From the NCBI GenBank assembly GCA_037389465.1, contig JAZARR010000231.1:372001-436000 (forward strand): a stretch of 64,000 bases of DNA, written 5' to 3'. Made by a program: the position numbers and the translations under genes. Position 1 is the first letter of the stretch. Every line of letters begins with the position of its first letter. Below, one piece after another: positions 27,201 through 40,005 of this stretch. The notes below the pieces were generated by a model. That model did not search any database and was not told where the DNA came from. It saw nothing but the letters and a program-made list of their open reading frames with translations. This stretch comes from Baylisascaris procyonis. Lineage: Eukaryota > Nematoda > Chromadorea > Rhabditida > Ascarididae.

Positions 27201-30200
27201 AGAAGCAAAATGATCATAGCCAGGAAGGCATCAGAAGACAGTGGAAAAATGAAGTGAAAGTGATAGACGAATTCACGTTGCGATAACATTTAACATCCTC
27301 CCTCTCCTCCCTTCCTATTCCCTCCCAGCTCCCCTCCCCTTGTACAAGTATTCACCTCTAAGGCGATATAAATTGAAGTGAGGAATAAGTGAAGCAATGA
27401 TAAGAAGAAATCTTCAAGTCCTATCCTAGGATTTCACCAGTCATACGCTTGTTGGCAAGATGAGTGTGCTCGCGGCGAGTAAATGATATGAACGCTTGAA
27501 TAAATGTAATCGCGGTTGTCATGGAGACATTTTGTAACGACGCCCACAATAAACGCACAACAGTTTCCTCGAAAGAAACACTCTGCGGCGCTCTAACAAC
27601 ACTTCAACTTCTGCAGTTGTTCTCTTGTCGCATCTTTTGTTTAGAATCTGATAAAAGTGAATTCTTCACTATCAGATACGATGCGACTTTCGTTCGCGGA
27701 ACGTGCAGAACACATCAGGAAATAAAGACACCCGATCCAAGCGCATTTAAATCGCAAATTGGAGGAAAGGTAGAGAGTTGGATGTAAACAAGCATATGCT
27801 TTCTCTATCTTGTGCGAATTACGAGCAGTTAGGTTTAGATACTCGGTTTTTGTTGCACTAAGTGAGCGCGTAAAAACCGGAGCGGATTTCGCATGAAGTG
27901 GAAGAAATTTGATCATCGCATTCACATCTGCTCCATTTCCTGTCCCTATTCTTTGTTTACGTCAAAGCTCCAATGCACCTATCCACAAGCTCCTCTTGCT
28001 CCATTTAGGTGCTTTTCCGGGTCAGCGTCACGTTTTACCTGCGAACAAGGAATAGCTATCATTTTACAAGCGCGTATTTGACAGAGTTTGCATATTCGCC
28101 CGAGAAAATTCTTTACTATGAGCGTACAACATAGGGCCTTACGCTTAACGTGTTGACCCCTACATCTCGCCGTGCACATGAGATTCATGTATTTTCCTTT
28201 CTTTCTCGAACCAAATGTTTATGGGATCCAGCCTACCAATTTTGATTTCCTATATCTATCGCTTACTGTGACTGATGTGAGTGCAGTTGCTTGCTATGCA
28301 TTTTTATATTGCATTGCAAAATGCATTATGGTCCTGGTCGATCAAGTGCACGTTTCCTTCACCGCAGTTCCCTGGAAAATGCAGGATTGTGCTTACTTAT
28401 GTTTGTGTTTACCTATGACGGTTGCCTGGGTTTAATTTTTTTATAGACCTTTCATTATTTCAACATATTAGATCTTTTGCCATCGTCATTCCGCATATGA
28501 TATGAATAACTCGTCGTATTGTGTGAATTATGCTCTCAACGTTGGGTTTATGAAACATTTCGTTCTACAATCGGTCCGGCTAGTTGAGAAACGAATTTTC
28601 TTTTTGCGACTGTATGCACAGATAATTGCCAAATATGAAAAACATCGAAATCAGTATTTCAGTGCTGTTAAAATAAAAGGGCATCTGACTGTTTTCTTAC
28701 CAAAAATTACAAACATTAGACAGCTTGTCATCACTGGTAAGCATGAGCGTCTCTTTCATAACGAAAGCGGAACCGAAGAAGGAGGATATAACCATGCCCA
28801 AAAGTGCCCTTGAGAGTCTGGGACGGCATTAGTTTTGGGACAACTATGTAGAAATGAAGCAGTGAGCATATGATCACCATATACATCAGTTGAACAAAAA
28901 ACCAAAAAGAACGATAAGCGCTATTTGTGATTCGGTGAGACAGTCTATGAGATGCGCAACGATAATCTCAATAACACATTCACTACAAAACCTAATCATT
29001 TCGCAAGTTAACAAACAAGAAAACTATTTCCTGCTTGTTGTCAATTTCTCTACTGATTTACATTTTAAAAAATACTGTGACAATAAGTCCAAAAGTTCTA
29101 TAACTCAAATGATGTGTACCGTGTCTGCCGAACAAAAACAGTGAGCAACTAATTTTCAATGCCTACATAAGCGGTTCGAGGATGAAACCCTTATTAAATG
29201 TTAAGCTTTGTTGAAAATCAAAGAGAACACCGAAAATGACGTGAAGAAACATTCAACAATCGAGTTCAAATAACACATTTTCAAGTGAGACGTTAATGAA
29301 CCAACAAGCAGGCATTTATCTTTTAAAAAACATGAGATAGTTTCATAAAAGTTATAATAATTTTGCATTTCACCTACATTCAATAGCATATTTCGAAGGT
29401 ATATTTACAATGATGCCATATATAAACAGTTTGCATCAAATCATTCGATACACCTACTCAAATGTTAATGAAACCCTTCAATCAGCCAAATTCTATCAGC
29501 ACAAAGCATAATTGCAAATGCTATTCCCAGAATGATGCTAGCCTTAATAAACAACGCTCATTCAAAGGCATTTTATAGCAACCTCTCCCACCCATCTTCT
29601 GATCGCCTTCTCTGCCAGCTATCTTCATTGAGATTGCCAAAATAGCTTTGCTCTTCAGCTGTAAAGGGAGATACAATGGACTCAAATAACACACTGCTGA
29701 ATTTCCCTTCTATATTCTAGAAAAACAGCTATCATATTTGTTCAATCAATAAAATGTCTTCATGCTTTTTTTTTTCAATGTGATTATTGCTGTTGTTTCA
29801 CAGAAATCATTGATATTCTGGAAATTTTTCGCCAACAATAAGACATCTTCGAAGTGGAGGCGTGCATTTCTAAAACCATTCCGTGAAAAGATGATTATTC
29901 TGTTATCATCGCTCTCTATTATTGATGAGGAATGTATGCAAATTTCGGAGAGTCAATCACTGAAGTTATGAATATATTAATTCTGCTCCAACACCCTCCC
30001 GTGTTCTTGCATCCTTGCTTCGTCTGTTTGAATTCGAGACAGTGCGCGCGTGTACCATCCATGGAATTGGCAAAAACATTTCATACAACCTTACACGCTA
30101 AGTTCTATTGTGATTTATCTCCCAGTTGCATTCGCAGCAAGTTACCGCGCTCCAGATAATGTTTTCAAGTAATCATGCCTAATTGATGGTAATGGACTCA

Positions 30201-31875
30201 TGGAATTCTCGTAATTTTAGAGCTCCGTCTAATGTGTCACAAGGTTTTGTTTCAGGGGCTTATTTTTCTTTCTGTTCACAGATGATCTCTTTGATCTTCC
30301 TGTAGGCAAATATTTCAAATATTTCATTTTCACCAATGATCTAAAGTTTGCACGCAGTACGATTAAAAAGCTCCATACAGCTGCTCAAAACAGTGGTTGG
30401 CTTCGAGAATAAATATTAGATTAACAGATGAATTCACCGGTCAAAATATGTGAGGCTATGCATACTGTTCATTTCCACATGAGGGCAATCACGTGTAGTT
30501 CTCGGGAGTGTTTTAAATTTGACCCTCATCCCCCCTCTCCCTGTCTGTTCGATCTAGGTGTTTAGATTTCAAATGATTTGTCATTTGCAACCGCAATTCC
30601 GACTTTAACTTTAACTGTGTGCTTCTTTGCATTGCATATCTTGGCAACTAACAACCCTCACAGTCTTAGGCATAGGTCCGTTTCTTGTTTGAATGTTGCA
30701 TTCAGGCCTTCTCACAGCGAGACATTTGTAATCAACTCTGATATAAAATATGCAACGAGTGTTTGTTGAAAACACTATCATGCGTTTTTGTATGTGATGT
30801 AATTTTGTTTCATTAGTGAGTATAAATTTATTATTTGCCTTTCTGATGCTCCGCACGATATAGCGTTGAAATTATGCAAATTTTCACAACACATCTCACT
30901 GACAACTGAGCAATTTCATCGATTGCGCACACAAACAAAGCATTGCATGTCAATTATTCATCGCTTATTGAGAACGTGGATTGCGTTCAAATTCTCATTT
31001 GAGACATTTTATCTGAAAGCTCCCATTGTAAAGCTTCATTTAACGCCCTAATCCTTTCTATTCTGATCGCTCAAAATGTAATACGCAAAACTCTTTCTTC
31101 TGCTTTCTTTAGACTACTCCGAATTGCTCCTTGTGTCTTTTCTTTCTTTTCCTTTTTTGAGTTTTGCACTATGAGTGAAACTGCCCACATATACCGAACA
31201 TTACGCATGTGCCTGCTCTATCATTTCTGCTTCCCTTCTCCCTGTTCATTTATTTGATTATTTGTTTGCCTATGTTTTACATTTGAACTCTCTTAGCATT
31301 CACGTAGTCGTTGTAGCAACAAACATAGCTGACTGAGTTCAACAATTTCCGTATATCATGAAATTTTTTTCAATTTCTGAACCTTAAACCGATATTTGAA
31401 GGGACAGTACAGAGAGATCATGAAATCTGATGCTTGTTAGAAAACGAAGCTTTGTGATGAATGAATGTGGCAACTATTTTGTGACAACAAACGTGGCAAT
31501 CAGTAGTCGATCAAAACCAAAAAGCTCGTCGAATGAAACCTGAGAGTTCATGGCGTCAATTTCTACACTTGCAGAGTTGTAAAACTAAGGGTTCTGTTAA
31601 TTAGTAATACAGTACTCAAAAATGCTCCTATGTAGTACGAGCGAGTGATGAGAACGAAGTATTAGCACTCCTTGTTCATGACACTAGCTAGTCCTGAAGA
31701 AAACACTTACCAGCTATGACTATATATTAAACCTTGTGCGTCAACAGAACCGAAGTTAATAAAACATAATTTCTACGAGGATTACGCACAGCATTTCACC
31801 TCAGCGATGAAAAAATATAATCTCGTGCTAAAAAATTCGTCGGTGTCTGTGCAAAGCTGGTAAAGCCCTGCGAAA

Positions 31876-31878
<3 letters not shown>
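24234..31878. other. Gene-poor DNA, no supported gene
   Basis: Holds pyrimidine-rich tracts (about 24690-24775 and 27296-27345), a T run at about 25938-25955 and many short open frames of random type. A 103-codon frame at 28502-28813 (+) is of a length expected by chance and has no motif. No RNA gene seen. Confidence 0.45.
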
Positions 31879-31930
<52 letters not shown>

Positions 31931-31932
31931 TA
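31879..31932. repeat. (AT)n microsatellite
   Basis: About 46 bases of pure AT dinucleotide followed by GTATAT. Confidence 0.95.
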
Positions 31933-34900
31933 CAAAGTTTTTGGAAGGAAATAATGGATAAGATTGCGAGTGTTGTTTATATTATGTTCCAAACCGTTGA
32001 TTTTCTTGAATAGAAGCGAGAAAGGTTGACATACACCAACTGACGCAAATAAAGAATCGAATTGAGAGGACACAGTGGCTGGAAGCACTATTTATAGAGA
32101 TTCAAAAGCGCACTACACAGCAATACTATAAAATAAAGCTTGAAATAAACATAAATATATTAGTTTCGTTATGGTCTGCGAGTGGTTAGGTTGCCTCAGT
32201 GGAGCTCGATTCGTTAAGTGCAGCATTTTGGCAAATGAAAAATCCCCTCCCTTATTACATACAGCTATAAATCGTCGCATACACTTCCAAAACATTCGTC
32301 TTCTAGCATCTATATAAATTCAACTGCACGCAATACCTACATAATGAGAAAGCTGTTTTCTCGCCTGTAAATAGCTGAGCGTTCGATGCAAAATGCACTA
32401 CGCAAGATACCACCAGGATACTACTCCTGCTGCTTTTCAATGCTCCAAAAAGCCCACTTGTGTGGTATCTATCCCATAATGACTATCCATCCTGATCGCC
32501 CTTATACACTCTTTTTTTTTCAAATTGTACGGTCCTGTTTGTATCTGAAACGCTCGTAGAAAGTCCGGTCCAAGCTTAGGAAGTATGAGAAGTGTTCGAT
32601 TCGATCCAATCCGCAGGTTATTAAAAAACCATATTAATGGGTGCAGGACAGTCTGCAAATATGCTGCGTAATCTGTCAACTGAAAGAAGTTCAGTGCACT
32701 TCGATGAAACATGAATCGCCAAAGTGCTTCTTAGTGCTAACAGAGTGCACCTTCTGAGTATGCGGAAATAGCGCTTGCAAAATTTCTGTGATATCATATC
32801 ACTCATAAGAAATAATGTCTATTTAAATCCCTCTCCCAAACTATACCTGGCTTTATTATTTGGATGCAGAAAATGGAGTTTTTGGCCGATTCATTGAAGT
32901 GCACAAATTCGAGCGTTAGAATCGAACGTATTCCATCGGTCGGATAATGAGACTGCTAATGATTCTGCGTCAGCAATTTACGAATAAAAATTTTAGCAGA
33001 TCAGTACGAATTTCTCTTTCAAATAGAATTTTACTGAGAATATGCGCCAGATAAAACCTGTAGTTTCTAGTCAAGAAAAATTTAATGCGCAGTTAACTTT
33101 TCCAGATAGGAATACGTACGCAAAGATGCGTTTATATAAAGTTGATGGCGCATTATTCGCCAACAATATGCTTCCACAATTCTTTGATAGAGAAATGCGG
33201 ATGACGTTTTGTTAACGCAAATGCTTCAAGCAAATTTTAATATTATTTCGGTGCCTAGTAAACATTGGCCGGTAGAATGGAACAACAGCGTTGATATGTT
33301 GCTGATATAGAAAGCCATGTCTTCCTATTGTTGCTTCATTCTTTCTTATAATCCGAAAACTATTTCAAGTTGTATTAAATATATATCATTAAACTGCCAA
33401 TCATGTAATCTTTTTATTCTCCTCAAAATTTGCTTTTTCTCTGAAATTTCTCTTCGCCCATCCCACTTTCCTAGAAATGGTCCTGATCGCATTGAGCAAT
33501 GGTCTCATTTACGCTGAAACCCGATTTCCGCACTTCGCACATGTTCTGCTGCTGACGTACACAGTGGGAAAAATATAATATCTAAGTATTCAGATTGTGC
33601 AGGCTAGGAAGCATTGTGCCGATTTGCACGCAAACATCTCGCAAAAAAAGGCTTGCTAATGGAAACGTGAAAATATGCATGAGATATTGAAGCCAAATTT
33701 GGAAACAAAAGAAACTTATTCAGTTGGTTTTTCTATGCGATGGCAGCGGAGTCATTCGTCTCTGTCGAGGATTGCCTTCGCGCATCAGCGATATTCAACG
33801 CGAAGCATCATGAGAATGCGATGATGGGAGAGTGTGCATAAATTTCAAGCCCCCACGGATACCCTTCATGATGCTCTCATAGTGCCAGTGCATTGGGTAG
33901 CAGGAAATTAACATTGAGCTCCGCTTGAACCAACTTCCATGCTTTGCCCTACTTAGGTTATCTTGGGCAGCTTTCCACCTAAAACTAAGGAAACGACCTT
34001 CGAAACACCATATTCACAACTTTTCAGGCGCTCATGTATGCTGCATCGCACAGTGAATCGAAACGCGTATTTTCTGGCTAACGTTGTATTTGATCCGCTT
34101 GGAGGTGCTCACCGAGTTTGGATTCTGGAGGATTCCAGGAGATTAAATGAGTTTCGGCGGAAAAAATCATAATAAAAGTGTGTCATGAATATCGTACGCA
34201 AAAGAGATAAGGAAATATGAGCAGAAACTATATCAGATTTCTTCCAATGAAAAAGTAAATTATTTTTAGATGACAATTTAGTGATTAACAAATTGAATGA
34301 TACCTTTATTTCCTCATTATCGAACGGTTGACGTCAATCCTATACTTACTTCATTGAAATGCAAATAGAATGAGAAGAATCATCTAAGAACTCATTCGAT
34401 CACAATATCGATGCTTATGCAATGCGATACAGTAATATTTGCAAACATATTGAAATTATTGTGGGTGTAGACTGCAGCGGTCAAATATTGACGAAAGTGT
34501 TTGAAATATTTTTGTTTAACGAAACATGACGCCACTTCAAACACAACGAATATCGATTTCGCTTTTTTCTAAATCTAAGAGTGAGCACTTTAAGAGATCC
34601 GAATTTTCCTTCAAAACTTTTTGAGACTTGCAACATTTCAGTTGAAAATATCGTCCGATCGACTTCGAAAAAAAGACCTTTAAGAATTTCATTAGCAAAG
34701 CTGTTACCGTTCACAACGAAAATACGTCATTTAAAATGAAATTCTGATCGCATTTTATTCTTCAAGTGTCTTTTCTATGTCTCATATATTTAATTCAGCA
34801 TCATAAAATGTTCTGTATATACTAAAAGTGATAAAGAGAGCTCACTTATGCATCCAACAGATCCGTTGTACATGATGTCATTTTGTACCTTTAATTAACG

Positions 34901-35730
34901 TGATTAACGCCCGAAGTGAAATGGCGTCCAACGCCTTCATCAGAAAACTTTTTATCCGATAGCTTAAAAAAAATCCTTTTTCTCAGTCATTGTCATTTGT
35001 TGTATATCTACACATTAATCCTCTCCATTGAAATGAATTTTTTTTTTTTTTTAAATCATTGAAATATAATGATATCTAGAGCAATTAGTTTCGAAATAAT
35101 CTCGCTGGTGAGATCATTCCGATTAAGCTCACGCATGACTGATGTCGAAGACATCAACATCGAATGTCGAAATGTTTTTTTTTTCCGCCGTTGACATAAA
35201 CGCAACTTGGCAAACCATCATTCATCTCATCGTTCAATATTTTTCAACGTGATTCGTTGACAAACATTCCGCAGACGCGTGACACTTCAACCATTTGATT
35301 GTTGCATTTTAATTTTGTTGCATTTAAACGATGATGTCATGTTTAGAAGATTTATTATCCGCAGAAACTAATATTTTTTGGATGTAAAAGAATAATCTGA
35401 TAGGTGTCAATGCTGTTACTAAAATAATGAGTGAAATTGTAACTCTTGATTTTGTACTATGCACAAAGAAATTATGAAGAAATTTGTATCTTTGAAAGGT
35501 GCCATTTTTATGCAGGATTTTATTCGCTCTTTCAACGATGAGACAGTTCGATTGCATAAATAGTCCAAAATTTTTACCAGCAACAAAGAAGTGCGCAAAC
35601 AATTGCCCCTTGATACAAAATTCTTTCCTTTCTTCATCCACAAAGGCACTATTGAAACTTTCACTTTAAAGCTAAGATTTCCTTCATTTTCTTTTCCAAA
35701 AGCAGCGTAATAATTCAAGGGAACGACACT

Positions 35731-35733
<3 letters not shown>
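31933..35733. other. Gene-poor DNA, no supported gene
   Basis: One ATATAATATC copy lies at 33573-33582. A possible 39-base exon at 34029-34067 (+; acceptor ACTTTTCAG, donor CGC/GTATTT, residues ALMYAASHSESKR) has no partners. T runs occur at about 35038-35052 and 35175-35186. Nothing else seen. Confidence 0.4.

Positions 35734-35819
<86 letters not shown>
35734..35819. repeat. (AT)n microsatellite, about 43 units
   Basis: About 86 bases of uninterrupted AT dinucleotide, the longest perfect tract in the window. The long minus-strand open frames that cross it are artefacts of the repeat. Confidence 0.95.
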
Positions 35820-35822
<3 letters not shown>

Positions 35823-38775
35823 AAGTATATACGAATACTTCGGCGGCCCTTGAGGGAACGCTGCCGCATGAACGTTTGTAGCATTTGCAATTACGACCAT
35901 CGCTATACATTAGGCACCAAGAGCACTGCTCATAAAAAGATTGAGAAAAGTAGGATAACCATTCTTAAGATTTATTGAGGCGAATAAAATTTTGATCTTG
36001 TTTAGTCACACATCATCTGCTTCTTCGCCAGCAAACATATGGCTAATTGCATGAAAACATCTGATCACTTCATGTTAATTTAAATAAATTCGGATACTCA
36101 AAGAAAACACTCTAGCAATAAACTATCCATGGAACAAATAATATATTTCAGGCAATAAACTATGACTGCCTGACGTTAAAAAGATTCATGGGCAGTGCAA
36201 GTTGGTAGTGTAACTCGTGAGAAAGAGCTAGCGGTTAAGAGAGGACACTGAGCGGTTTTCTTGAAGAGTAACCTAGGGCGAATAAACAGCAAACAGGGCT
36301 CATACTACTGCATAAGAATGTGACTTTAGAAAGCAATAAGGCAGTCACTTCAAATGCTGAAGGATAAGGAATATCGAAATGCGATACTTGAAGCTAGTGA
36401 CATATTTCAAGGATAAGCCGCGTTTTCACTTCATTTCGTCGATAAATCCAACCCAATAATTATCAGTGAAACTGCGATCTAACGCTGAATTTCCATGGAA
36501 GCGGAAAAATTAGGATTAGGAAGAGGGTAAGGGTGTGAACCATCCCGCTCAAGTTATCCGCTCAACTCAAATCTTCCTCACTAAGGAAAGTGGCTTTTTG
36601 CACAGCAGCGCTTCGTTACATTATCTTTATGCACCTAAGAGTTGGTGTGGCGATGTTCTAAACCCTCACTTGAAGAAGCACTGACTTCCAACATGCAAAT
36701 TACACATTCTCTGCTTCTACTTCATTGCCTTAGCCAGATTGTAACTTAACGTTGGCAATTCCCTACATGAAACACCTCATTGGTGCTTATGAATATTATC
36801 AAAAATAAGAATCCAAAGACTCACCGTTGTCTCAAAGAGGAGTGAAACATGCATGACGTCTATTTGCTCACACATATAGGATACTGGAAGGGAAAGGAGC
36901 AGAAGGCATAAGGCAGCAGAATATTTTAGGATTTTCGAACAGAAAGAAGCGCTCCAAAATCGACTGGCGATAGATGAATAATGCCTCCATTATTAGAAGA
37001 AAGAAAAGGTGAAGGGAATGGAAATGGGACGTCACCACCAACTAATCTCTGCAAAAGGTCTCACCAGTGCAGCAATTTTTCGAAGAGTAAATTTGCGACA
37101 TATGCGGACGAATGAAAATCGTTTAGTATTTAAGCTGCATTCATTTACGGGCCATTGTACAATCGGAACTTATTTATCATGAGAGTACTTTGCACTCTTC
37201 ACGTGCGTAGACGATGTGCTGTAGCGCTCTCATCCGAGAAAATTTTCATATTTCAAGCAAGTAAGTGTCGTCAAAAATGTCGCATGCGATCTCTATGCAT
37301 CAAAATGCCTCATCACGATATCCCGATCTTTGCCTGTTTTTTTTGAGTTTGCATTTGGTTCGATTTTTGGCGTGATCTTCTTAACAAACTGCACGATATT
37401 TGAGGAGACCGCACTATCCTATCAACTATCACGATGAATGCCGAACTTGAATTTTTACGCCACGTCTTCCGCTACACTAAATCATTTTGATGTTCTGCTG
37501 AGTTACGAAAAAGGATGAAACTTTCTCTCCAAGTAAAGAGCAAAAATTGAATTTCGGGAATCTCGAATCATGAGTGAGATACCGGCTTCTCCACCTTCGG
37601 AGATTTCCGGCCATCCTCCTTAACAAATTTTCTTCCGAGGCTAAAATTACCTCATTGGAGTCGATTTTCTTTCTTGTTATATTCAATTTTTAAGGATGTG
37701 TGGAAGCGTTCTGGATTTTTGAACCGTATGCGCTCTTGAATCCCGCTCATCCGATCAACCAGTTTCATCAAACACACGTAGTTGTCCTGACAAACTTTTC
37801 TAGTTATTCGCTAATATTTCGACTCCATAGTGGTTTAAACATTCGCTAAAATTCTTTAGCCTATCGCCCAGCGTTAAGGCGGGTTTGACTTGCGGCAAAT
37901 CAAAACACGCTTTTTTGCGGTTAAATTAACGCCTATGTGCCACTGCGTTTGCCTTTCTGTTGAAGCTAAAACGCGCAACATTTTCATGCCTTGAAGCGTT
38001 TCAAATTTCTATTTGAAAGAGAAAATCCCGTAAGGTTCTCTTCGATCCTAATAAATGGAGCATCCCGTAAAATCCCACAAACCGAACTTGCTGGTCCTAA
38101 ACAGCCTGCCTTATGAACTCGCTCCATCCATCCTCTTTCTGGCTCATTCAGCTGGCGACTAGTGGCTGACTAATGATTCCAACTTGCAGGAACAAGCTAA
38201 TGTGAGCTGAATCTAGCCGAAGTAATCGCTTACTAATACAATTACACAGTCAAACCAGGTCCACTTATCATGTTTGCGCATCGTCTAAATGCTCGTTTTC
38301 AGGTCACAACTTCTTTTCTTGAATGGATTTATTCCTCGAGTGGTCTTTCCTCTCATGGCTTCTTATCATTTAAGAAATTCCTCCTTGGCATCACAAAAGG
38401 ATATTGCAGAAAATTTCGGTCCCTATTTTTATCCTCTAAACACACGAGGTTTCAGTATATATTGAGATGCCCGCCAAATTCTCGTTCCATGGACTCGTAT
38501 GGGTGGACGCACCTTATACCTATGGACGAAGATTGCTTGCTTCCAGTTCATTGGTTTTTATGTGCTTTGCCAGTGATGGTTTAGGGGGAGGCAGTAGTGC
38601 AAACTCCGTCCCCGCAGGTGTTTATTTTTCTCTACACGTCCGGTCCTCTTGTACTTCTAGCTTGGAGAATACTGAAGTTGAAGCCAAGGAATAGTTGCCT
38701 CGGAGTCACCGTGATCAATTCGGTTCCTGAAAGTTCGATTCGCTCCATATTTCAGACGCTCTTTCAATTTCCAGG
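35820..38775. other. Gene-poor DNA, no supported gene
   Basis: AT-rich up to about 38200, then more GC-balanced DNA from 38270 on with overlapping open frames in all three plus frames. That pattern suits a decayed repeat better than a gene. No family recognised. Confidence 0.4.
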
Positions 38776-39078
38776 ATGGCTGCGAGTTTCAAGTTTCTCG
38801 GAGGCTCCGACAGCTCCGCATTCTTGGAGCACATCGAGAGCTTCAAGGTGTTCTACGGCATTTCAGGAACGAACTCTGCCAAACTCAAAATACGCTACAG
38901 AGTTACCTCTACCACCACATCTGATGTTTGCTGGCCAACTTTAGCCAGGATTATGAGCATTAAGTGTGAAATACCTCACTGCACTCACATTTTGCACCGA
39001 ACGGATTTTTCATTTTCTAGCGAACGCATTACAAGGAAGCAAATTTATTGTTGGAGATTTTTACGAATAGTCGGATGA
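38776..39078 (+). pseudogene. Coding-like fragment, possibly retroelement Gag
   Basis: A 100-codon frame starts at an ATG two bases after a TTTCCAG. Its first 45 residues use balanced, GC-ending codons (TTC AAG, GGC TCC GAC AGC) unlike the surrounding DNA. Residues 5-40 (FKFLGGSDSSAFLEHIESF, then KVFYGI, then AKLKI) resemble the start of a retroelement Gag/capsid module: a Phe-x-Gly-Gly lead, an aromatic-rich helix, then Lys-Leu. After that the similarity fades and the frame looks random. No zinc knuckle, protease, reverse transcriptase or LTRs are visible nearby, so if it is a retroelement it is only a scrap. A host exon with donor AAG/GTGTTC is the alternative. Confidence 0.3.
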
Positions 39079-39821
39079 TTGAAATAGAAAGGCATTATTC
39101 CGAGAGGTTTTTAATGGCAGCCTGTGAAAGTGCTCATGCGATGAGCGGAATACAAAAGCGTAGATCGTGTTTGAAAAGTTTACGTATAATTTCATACGAA
39201 CCTTCCAAAGGCTTTTCCTTAGGGGCTTTGCCATTCTTCTATACCCTTTTGTTGGCGATGGTATGTGGGCAAGTTTGAAAAAGATTAAATCGGCTTTTTA
39301 ACGTTCTTTCAAATTATGATCGAAAATTGCTCGATATTCCTACTGAATCCATTCAGGTTTGCAAAAGAAATTCCCTTCATATGAAGGAGAGAAACTTTGA
39401 TTTCATCGATAAGCGAGCGTCATTTCTACTGACTGACAACTCTTTGAGCCATCGAAAAATCCTCTTGTCTTTGTTTTCATAGATCCTTATTGCATCTGGT
39501 TATTTTCCATTGCACTGTTGCAATGCTGCGTGCGCGAATCCGGAATTTTCAGCTCTCAGCAAATACATAAATAGCTCAAAGATTCACTTGTTATTCCTTG
39601 AATATCCTTTCGTTTAGCAATTTCCGTTCCAAGCGAACGCCTCGTAAGTGCGACCGAACCGGATGTTTTACGTTTCATCGCTATAACGAACATCGATTTG
39701 CATCGCCTACGGCAATCCGTTAATAGATCACACGCTTCGCAATGTACCTGTTGTTGGTTGTCAAGCACGAAACACTTCAATTTTGAACGTCTCCGTCATT
39801 TCACTGTTGACATCTTTACAA
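39079..39821. other. Intergenic stretch, no supported gene
   Basis: A minus-strand frame at 39556-39780 (74 codons, six Cys, many Arg and Lys) is mildly coding-like but has no ATG, no splice support and no recognised motif. Nothing else seen. Confidence 0.4.
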
Positions 39822-40005
39822 ATGATAACACTTGCGGCTTTGACCAAAGAAATCTACGGAGAATTCACATGCCCGAACGTTGCTGAGACAGATAGAATTG
39901 CTCCCGGAGTAACCGGAAGAAAAGCCAAAATTACTCCAGGAACAAATCTATCTCCTCCTCCTCTTTCTACTCCTTCCCACCCTTCGACTAAAGGTGGGTC
40001 TGAAA
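39822..40005 (+). CDS. Candidate 5' exon, Pro/Ser/Thr-rich, tentative
   Basis: The ATG near 39822 opens a frame reading MITLAALTKEIYGEF and on, with a Pro/Ser/Thr-rich end (SPPPLSTPSHPSTK) and a good donor context AAAG/GTGGGT at about 40004. It lies 1.7 kb upstream of the membrane exon of the BRICHOS gene on the same strand and could be its cytoplasmic N-terminus. The phases do not fit directly: this donor is phase 1 and the next acceptor is phase 0, so a linking exon would be needed. Treat the link as a hypothesis. Confidence 0.25.

Noticed and set aside
35419..35910. Long minus-strand open frame of about 163 codons
   Set aside because: Its length comes from reading through an AT dinucleotide tract (Tyr-Ile repeats); the same artefact explains frames at 12937-13326, 18439-18771, 51252-51494 and 61983-62255.
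38700..38760. tRNA-like GTTCGATTC context
   Set aside because: The T-loop-like string has no matching acceptor stem, D-arm or anticodon arm around it. Similar isolated strings near 26180 and 43315 failed for the same reason, so no tRNA is called.
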